From positions 1-18,301 of the forward strand of contig CAJMNV010000022.1 of assembly GCA_905214825.1 (NCBI GenBank): 18,301 nt of DNA, read 5' to 3'. Shown here in pieces: positions 14,247-18,301 of the stretch. A program made the position numbers and the translations under genes. The notes beneath the pieces were generated by a model that searched no databases, was not told where the DNA came from, and saw nothing but the letters and a program-made list of their open reading frames with translations. This DNA comes from an uncultured bacterium (GTDB lineage Bacteria > Bacillota > Clostridia > Lachnospirales > Anaerotignaceae). Numbering within the stretch: the first letter of the stretch is position 1; every line of letters begins with the position of its first letter.

Positions 14247-15047
14247 TTATACGGCTTTTTGTTCCAAACGCAAACGGTCTGCAATCAGAGCAATAAATTC
14301 GCTGTTTGTGGGTTTGCCTTTGTGGTTGTTTATGGTGTAGCCAAACAATGCATCAATGGCGTCAATTTTGCCTCTGTTCCATGCGACTTCTATGGCATGG
14401 CGAATAGCACGTTCTACACGGCTGGGCGTTGTGTTACATTTTTTGGCAATAGATGGATAGAGTTCTTTTGTGATGTAATTTAGTACGTCCATATCATTGA
14501 CACTCATGATGATGGCTTCTCTCATATAGTGGTATCCACGAATATGTGCAGGTACACCGATTTCATGCAGAATATTTGTGACTCTGGTTTCTAAGTCAAA
14601 AACTTGTGGTTGTATAGGGGTTGCAGAAGCCATGAAAGAAACAGACCCTGTTTTGATGGCGGGGCGTTCTTGCATAAGCTGGCGAATACGTTGTGTCAAT
14701 GTGTCCAAATCGAAAGGTTTTACCATATAATAGCTAGCCCCTAAGTCCAAAGCACGCTGTATGACTTTGTCTTGGCTGAGTGCAGATAATATGATGGTAA
14801 TGGGTTGGTGCATATCTGAATTTTTTTGCAGGCGTTCCAAGACACCAATGCCGTCTAATCTTGGCATAATGCCATCTATGATGGCAACATCGGGACAATG
14901 TTCTCTGATTTTGTTCATAGCATCAATACCGTCCATTGCAACGGCTACAATTTGTATATCTTCTTGTTTTTGTAAGTGGTTTACGACAATATCACAAAAA
15001 TCTTTATTATCATCGGCTAACAGCACTTTTATTTTCATTTGACTCAA
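14247..15047 (-). CDS. spo0A: Sporulation master regulator Spo0A
   Basis: The chosen start is TTG 15047: GGAGGG lies 7 bases before it, while the ATG nine bases downstream (15038) is too far from that site. This gives 266 residues, matching the 267 of Bacillus Spo0A. The N-terminal receiver has the acidic pair D12/D13, phospho-acceptor D58 (AIIDGIMPRLDG), S88 where Thr is commoner, and K110 (VKPF). The C-terminal Spo0A effector domain (about 150-266) includes the DNA-contacting helix TPSRVERAIRHAIEVAWNRG and the conserved end LFGYTINNHKGKPTNSEFIA. Phosphorylated Spo0A binds 0A boxes (TGTCGAA) and starts sporulation. The usual upstream neighbour spoIVB is not present. The gene appears monocistronic with its own promoter and terminator. 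Confidence 0.96.
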   Translation of the reverse strand: MSQMKIKVLLADDNKDFCDIVVNHLQKQEDIQIVAVAMDGIDAMNKIREHCPDVAIIDGIMPRLDGIGVLERLQKNSDMHQPITIILSALSQDKVIQRALDLGASYYMVKPFDLDTLTQRIRQLMQERPAIKTGSVSFMASATPIQPQVFDLETRVTNILHEIGVPAHIRGYHYMREAIIMSVNDMDVLNYITKELYPSIAKKCNTTPSRVERAIRHAIEVAWNRGKIDAIDALFGYTINNHKGKPTNSEFIALIADRLRLEQKAV

Positions 15048-15109
15048 AATATATCCCTCCACTTGTGTAATTTCATGCATGAATATGGAAAATTTTTGCT
15101 TTCAAGGTG

Positions 15110-15138
15110 ATTATAGTACAGCAAAAACAGGCTGACAA
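15110..15138 (-). promoter_or_regulatory. Sigma-A promoter of spo0A
   Basis: On the minus strand, TTGTCA, a 17-base spacer and TATAAT lie about 65 bases before the TTG start. No Spo0A box (TGTCGAA) or sigma-H-type element was seen around it. Confidence 0.75.
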
Positions 15139-15145
15139 TATGGTA

Positions 15146-15163
15146 TCGTTATACAAATAACGA
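15146..15163. repeat. 7-bp inverted repeat upstream of the spo0A promoter
   Basis: TCGTTAT, loop ACAA, ATAACGA is perfect and lies 7 bases upstream of the spo0A -35 element. The position suits an operator or activator site; the bound regulator is unknown. Confidence 0.4.
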
Positions 15164-15333
15164 CGGCAAAAAATATGAAAAAGACATTTATTTTCTAAAA
15201 AAATACAAAACAAAACATGTTTTCTGTCATAATATGAAAACAGTTATCAAAAATCACATAAAAAATACAAATATTATGCAATAAAATGGCATGGAGAAAT
15301 GACATGATTTTTTATAGAATGGAGTGTATTTTG
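15164..15333. other. AT-rich intergenic stretch with small palindromes
   Basis: No gene is seen. It holds the 12-bp palindrome AAAACATGTTTT (15212-15223) and an overlapping inverted repeat TGTTTTC / GAAAACA (15218-15224 and 15236-15242). In such AT-rich DNA these may be chance. No convincing promoter for the plus-strand ORFs that follow was found. Confidence 0.35.
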
Positions 15334-15645
15334 ATGAAAAAGCAAAAAGCAGCAAGAACGAAAATTTACAATTTCTGGGTAAAAAAAGAAATAGTCGGAG
15401 AAAAAGCGAGAATCTTTTGTGACGAAAAATAAATCTCTCAGCAAAAAATAATCAAAAAACAAACAGAAACAAAAAATGTTTATCATAACGACAAGCCAAA
15501 ATATGGATGGATAATCGGCAGAATGTTATTCTGATAAATGAGAAAAAAGGCAAGGAGAAGGAAGAACTATCAATTTGCACATAAAGGGTATAAAAATGTA
15601 AATGGCATAGAGATTTTGGAACAAATGGGTTATATTTGTTCATAA
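15334..15645 (+). pseudogene. Broken ORF: three short open stretches in one frame
   Basis: ATG 15334 has GGAG at 15321-15324, 9 bases upstream. The frame reads 32 residues (MKKQKAARTKIYNFWVKKEI...) to TAA 15430, continues for 33 codons ending KPKYGWIIGRMLF to TGA 15532 and TAA 15535, then restarts at ATG 15538 for 35 residues ending GIEILEQMGYICS to TAA 15643. All three pieces share one phase, are basic, and use normal protein-like residues, suggesting one former gene of about 100 codons broken by nonsense changes. I do not recognise a family. Alternatively the first 32-residue piece is itself an intact small peptide, or the region is noncoding RNA. It ends 5 bases before a strong terminator stem. 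Confidence 0.35.
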
Positions 15646-15650
15646 ATTTT

Positions 15651-15689
15651 AAAAAGTCCTTTCCATAATGGGACAGAAAGGACTTTTTT
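15651..15689. terminator. Bidirectional terminator between the broken ORF and rsmA
   Basis: AAAAAGTCCTTTC (15651-15663) and GAAAGGACTTTTT (15676-15688) form a perfect 13-bp stem with a 12-base loop. It lies just past the rsmA stop on the minus strand; the T tract on the plus strand means it can also end a plus-strand transcript. Confidence 0.9.
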
Positions 15690-15690
15690 G

Positions 15691-16563
15691 TTATGCTTTG
15701 ATGTCAAAAACGGCGTCTGTCAAACGTGCAAAATCTGTAATGGAAAGTGTTTCTCCTCGAATACGGGCATCCCAGCCCAATGTTTCCAAAAGTGTTGTCA
15801 GTTCTTCTTTGGAAAGTCCCAAATTGCCTTGGTTATACAAACAATTCAATAATGTTTTGCGGCGTTGTGAAAAAGCACATTTTACTAGATGGAAAAACAA
15901 TGTTTCGTCTTTTGTTTTGACTTTACGTTCGGGCAGTATTTCCAATGTGATGACTGCGGAAGCAACTTTTGGGCGAGGCATAAAACAAGAAGGTGGTACA
16001 ATCATATCCAAATGGGCATTGCAATAATATTGCACAGCCACAGACAATGCACCATATTCTTTGTCTTTGGGGTTTGCCTGCATACGTTCTGCAACCTCTT
16101 TTTGTACCATAACAGTGATGGTATCCACTTTGCGTTCTTGTTCCAGCAAATCCATGATAATGGGTGTTGTGATGTAATAAGGCAGGTTTGCAACGACTTT
16201 TATGGGACGGTCGTTGTTCTTTTGTTTTATGATTGTATCAATATCGGTTTTTAATATGTCTTGGTTCAATATTTCTATGTTCTCATAATCTGCCAATGTT
16301 TTGGAAAGTATGGGGATTAAATTGGTGTCGATTTCTACGGCAACCACTTGGCGGGCGTTTTCTGCCAATACTTGTGTCAAACTGCCGATACCGGGGCCAA
16401 CTTCCAATACACAATCTTGTTTTGTGATGTTGGCACATTGTACGATGTTATCCAGAATGTTGCTGTCAATCAGAAAATTTTGTCCAAAATTTTTTTTGAA
16501 ATAAAAACCATTTTCTTCTATGATTTGTTTTGTTCTGGAAGGTGTGGATATGCGTTCTGCCAT
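15691..16563 (-). CDS. rsmA: 16S rRNA dimethyladenosine methyltransferase
   Basis: 290 residues, ATG 16563, with AAAGGAG on the minus strand about 10 bases before the start. It uses S-adenosylmethionine to dimethylate the two adjacent adenosines in the 3' terminal helix (helix 45) of 16S rRNA during small-subunit maturation. The motifs are in order: the N-terminal KKNFGQNFL (23-31), SAM-binding EVGPGIGSLT (54-63), the acidic VAVEID (74-79), NQDIL (100-104), and catalytic NLPYYI (126-131), followed by a C-terminal helical domain with SQRRKTLLN. The length is normal. Erm-type resistance methylases are related, but the FGQNFL and PRPKVASAV segments and single-copy housekeeping setting fit RsmA/KsgA. 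It has its own promoter and terminator. Confidence 0.96.
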   Translation of the reverse strand: MAERISTPSRTKQIIEENGFYFKKNFGQNFLIDSNILDNIVQCANITKQDCVLEVGPGIGSLTQVLAENARQVVAVEIDTNLIPILSKTLADYENIEILNQDILKTDIDTIIKQKNNDRPIKVVANLPYYITTPIIMDLLEQERKVDTITVMVQKEVAERMQANPKDKEYGALSVAVQYYCNAHLDMIVPPSCFMPRPKVASAVITLEILPERKVKTKDETLFFHLVKCAFSQRRKTLLNCLYNQGNLGLSKEELTTLLETLGWDARIRGETLSITDFARLTDAVFDIKA

Positions 16564-16603
16564 GAAAAACAGCTCCTTTTGTTATTTGCTTGATTATCGC
16601 CTT

Positions 16604-16632
16604 ATTATAAACGATAACGCAATGGGATACAA
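16604..16632 (-). promoter_or_regulatory. Sigma-A promoter of rsmA
   Basis: On the minus strand, TTGTAT, a 17-base spacer and TATAAT lie about 40 bases before the rsmA start codon. Confidence 0.75.
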
Positions 16633-16687
16633 GTTGTTTTTATATTGTATTATTTTCCGAAATATCAGATGATTTTATGGTTTGGTA

Positions 16688-16716
16688 TTGAAAAGCAATC
16701 AGGAGTATGCGACAAT
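16688..16716 (+). promoter_or_regulatory. Possible promoter of the RpiR-family gene
   Basis: TTGAAA (16688-16693), a 17-base spacer and GACAAT (16711-16716). The -35 is good, the -10 is off-consensus at its first base. It is the best candidate before the ATG at 16764. Confidence 0.4.
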
Positions 16717-16763
16717 AAAAAAGAAATATCAAAACCGTGAGAAACAAGAAAAGAGGGAATAAC

Positions 16764-17627
16764 ATGACAGAGGAACTCAGAGCAAAACTCATGGGCGTAA
16801 AGCTGACAAAAAAAGAAAAGTTGATTGCGGAGTTTATACTAGATAATTTTGCAGAGGCTTGCTTCATTACGTCCACAGAGATTGCAAAACGTTTGCAGGT
16901 CAGTGACTCTTCGGTAATCCGTTTTACCCGCACATTGGGCTATACAGGGTTTATGGATTTTCAAAAAAGTATCCGAAAAACATATACAGAACGTATCAAT
17001 AGTGTTTCCGATCATATTATCATACCATCGGAGCGGTTGAAACTGAGCATTGGAAAATTGGACAAAAGCGATATTGTGGAAAGTTATTTTTCCAATGTGT
17101 TGCAGAATTTGAAATCTTGTGTCAATCAAAATGATACGTTGTCATTTGAGCGTGCGGCAGGATTGATTACAGGCAGTAAACGAAAATTTGTTGTCACATC
17201 TCGTGCAAATTCTTGTGTGGGGGATATGTTGTTGCTGTTGTTAAAACATTTACTGCCCGATGTTTATGAAACTTCTCATCCTGCCTTGAATGTCATTGAC
17301 CATTTGTGCGATATTACAGAAAATGATTGTATTGTGGCAGTGAGTTTTCCACGTTATTCGGAAATGGATTTGCTGGCAGCACAAATGGCATATGAGGCTG
17401 GGGCAAAAATTATATTGATTACAGATAAGGCAAGTTCACCTTTGGCACAATACGCCACACAGCTTTTGACAGTGAGCGTGGACAGCAATACATTTTTTAA
17501 TTCTTATGTGGGTGTGATGTTTACCATAGAGTTGTTGTGTTCTTTTATCAGCAAACAAATGGGATACTCCACAGAAGCAAAATTACAGTTGATTGATGAG
17601 TATCTGTCTAAGGTGGGATTATTCTAA
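16764..17627 (+). CDS. RpiR/MurR family transcriptional regulator
   Basis: 287 residues; the start is ATG 16764 with AGAGGG at 16752-16757 (nine further in-frame codons upstream from 16737 have no ribosome binding site). The N-terminal HTH_6 domain (about 1-77) contains FITSTEIAKRLQVSDSSVIRFTRTLGYTGF, the typical RpiR helix-turn-helix with 'SxxSVxRFxxxLGYxGF'. The C-terminal SIS domain (about 125-255), which binds a phosphosugar effector, includes KFVVTSRANSCVGDML and DCIVAVSFPRYSEMDLLAAQMA. Members usually regulate an adjacent sugar or amino-sugar operon; no such genes lie beside it, so target and effector are unknown. The gene has its own terminator and an ECF sigma gene follows, with no sign that the two are linked. 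Confidence 0.9.
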   Translation: MTEELRAKLMGVKLTKKEKLIAEFILDNFAEACFITSTEIAKRLQVSDSSVIRFTRTLGYTGFMDFQKSIRKTYTERINSVSDHIIIPSERLKLSIGKLDKSDIVESYFSNVLQNLKSCVNQNDTLSFERAAGLITGSKRKFVVTSRANSCVGDMLLLLLKHLLPDVYETSHPALNVIDHLCDITENDCIVAVSFPRYSEMDLLAAQMAYEAGAKIILITDKASSPLAQYATQLLTVSVDSNTFFNSYVGVMFTIELLCSFISKQMGYSTEAKLQLIDEYLSKVGLF

Positions 17628-17641
17628 ATCAAAAAGAAATG

Positions 17642-17669
17642 AAAACAGACCGATTGTGTCTGTTTTTTT
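17642..17669 (+). terminator. Terminator of the RpiR-family gene
   Basis: AAAACAGAC / GTCTGTTTT forms a 9-bp stem with a 7-base loop and a T tract, 15 bases after the stop codon. Confidence 0.9.
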
Positions 17670-17726
17670 ATTTGAATTTTTAAGAATTGTTTAAGATGCT
17701 GTTTTTTTGAAAAAAGTTGAAGATTT

Positions 17727-17754
17727 TTGAAAAGATATATCGTTTTAGTATATG
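17727..17754 (+). promoter_or_regulatory. Possible promoter of the ECF sigma gene
   Basis: TTGAAA (17727-17732), a 16-base spacer and TATATG (17749-17754). If it is used, the in-frame ATG at 17752 lies inside the -10 element and cannot be the start codon. An ECF-type autoregulated promoter is also possible in this AT-rich stretch but not convincing. Confidence 0.4.
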
Positions 17755-17799
17755 AAAAGAATAACAAAAGATAAAAAATCAAAAAAAGGGGGTGGGCGT

Positions 17800-18301
17800 A
17801 TCGACAAGGCAAAGCAAATTGCGGTATGGTTGAGTGATTATCAAAATCTTGTGTTTACAATTTGCTATAAAATGACAAACAATTATTTTGAGGCAGAAGA
17901 TTTGGCACAAGAAACGTTTTTGGCTGCATATGAACATTTGGAAAACTTTGACGGGGAACATGAAAAGGCGTGGTTGTGTCGCATTGCAATGAATAAATGT
18001 TTGGATTTTTTGAAAAAAGACCGTCGGCGTGTTCTCCCAGAAGCAGAAACTGTTTTTTTGGATTTTGCGGACACAGAAACGGTAGAAGGGCAGGTTTTGG
18101 TACAAGAAGTGAAACAGGAATTGCAAAAAAGCTGTGAAAATTTGCCATCACCATACAAAGAAATTGCAGTGGCATACTTTTGTGAAGAAAAAGATGCCGC
18201 AGAAATTGCAACAGAACAAAACCGCAATATCAAAACCGTACAAACACAGATTTACAGAGCCAGAGCAAAATTGCAAAAAATATATGGAAAGGAGCAGATG
18301 C
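17800..18301 (+). CDS. ECF-type RNA polymerase sigma factor (3' end outside the window)
   Basis: The frame is open to the right edge; 167 residues are visible if counted from 17800. Region 2 (about 10-75) contains LVFTICYKMTNNYFEAEDLAQETFLAAYEHL and the WLCRIAMNKCLDFLKK helix. Region 4 (about 110-160) contains LPSPYKEIAVAYF and the helix-turn-helix KDAAEIATEQNRNIKTVQTQIYRARAKL. There is no region 3, as in extracytoplasmic-function sigma factors. The start is unresolved: AAGGGGGTG (17786-17794) is a near-perfect ribosome binding site whose ideal start falls on ATC 17800 (followed by DKAKQIAVW), while ATG 17752 has no such site and would add a basic 16-residue leader (MKRITKDKKSKKGGGR), and TTG 17830 would cut into region 2. 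An AAAGGAG at 18286-18293 suggests a next gene, perhaps an anti-sigma factor, starting at or after 18298. Confidence 0.85.
   Translation, partial: MDKAKQIAVWLSDYQNLVFTICYKMTNNYFEAEDLAQETFLAAYEHLENFDGEHEKAWLCRIAMNKCLDFLKKDRRRVLPEAETVFLDFADTETVEGQVLVQEVKQELQKSCENLPSPYKEIAVAYFCEEKDAAEIATEQNRNIKTVQTQIYRARAKLQKIYGKEQM

Noticed and set aside
15274..15643. Phe-rich minus-strand ORFs of 60-70 codons between spo0A and rsmA
   Set aside because: Composition is that of antisense AT-rich DNA and no ribosome binding site is present; the plus-strand pieces look more protein-like.
1..18301. Search for CRISPR arrays, tRNA or rRNA genes, riboswitches, transposases and phage genes
   Set aside because: No regular spacer-repeat pattern, cloverleaf with CCA-type end, conserved riboswitch core or recognisable transposase/integrase sequence was found by eye.

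Overview
The window looks like chromosomal DNA from a low-GC, endospore-forming member of the Clostridia (Bacillota). The signs are an AT-rich sequence with long A/T runs, strong AGGAGG-type ribosome binding sites, a Spo0A gene, a Wal-type two-component system, FeoAB, and an acyl-CoA dehydratase activase typical of amino-acid-fermenting anaerobes. A Lachnospiraceae/Anaerotignum-like host is my guess; no rRNA or tRNA is present to test it. No integrase, transposase, CRISPR array, phage gene or tRNA was seen.

Layout. (1) 1-2247: the C-terminal half of a large 2-hydroxyacyl-CoA dehydratase activase-type protein, cut by the left edge, then a terminator. (2) 2248-3757: a gene-poor stretch with a small frameshifted ORF (2310-2451), a promoter, and a membrane-anchored LysM+G5 protein whose natural start is separated from the rest by an in-frame TAA. 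(3) 3758-5095: pgi (glucose-6-phosphate isomerase), ending in a terminator shared with a convergent SMI1/KNR4-family gene (5125-5802, minus). (4) 5803-11436: a Wal regulon core, walR-walK, then a secreted Ig-like protein with its own promoter under three CTGTAA repeats, then walH (yycH) and walI (yycI), closed by a terminator. (5) 11566-14203: feoA-feoB and a small protein with a Nif11-like pattern, ending in a terminator shared with spo0A. (6) 14247-15138: spo0A on the minus strand with a clear sigma-A promoter. (7) 15139-15690: about 550 bp with no intact gene, holding inverted repeats and three short ORFs in one common frame that look like one broken gene. (8) 15691-16632: rsmA (ksgA) on the minus strand with its promoter. 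(9) 16764-17627: an RpiR/MurR-family regulator and its terminator. (10) 17749-18301: an ECF sigma factor running off the right edge, with an excellent ribosome binding site placed for an ATC codon.

How the genes work together. WalR/WalK with WalH/WalI form the cell-wall homeostasis signalling unit. The exported Ig-like protein encoded between the kinase and its two membrane-anchored accessory proteins, behind a WalR/Pho-type tandem operator, suggests an extracytoplasmic component of the same circuit; this is the most interesting arrangement in the window. The LysM-G5 protein is also envelope-related. FeoA/FeoB import ferrous iron, and the small downstream gene is probably co-transcribed with them. 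Spo0A, RpiR and the ECF sigma factor are independent regulators.

Three places (2345-2351, 2656-2658, 15430-15537) show a single-base slip or stop codons interrupting otherwise coherent reading frames. They are either real gene decay or assembly/sequencing errors and are worth checking against reads.
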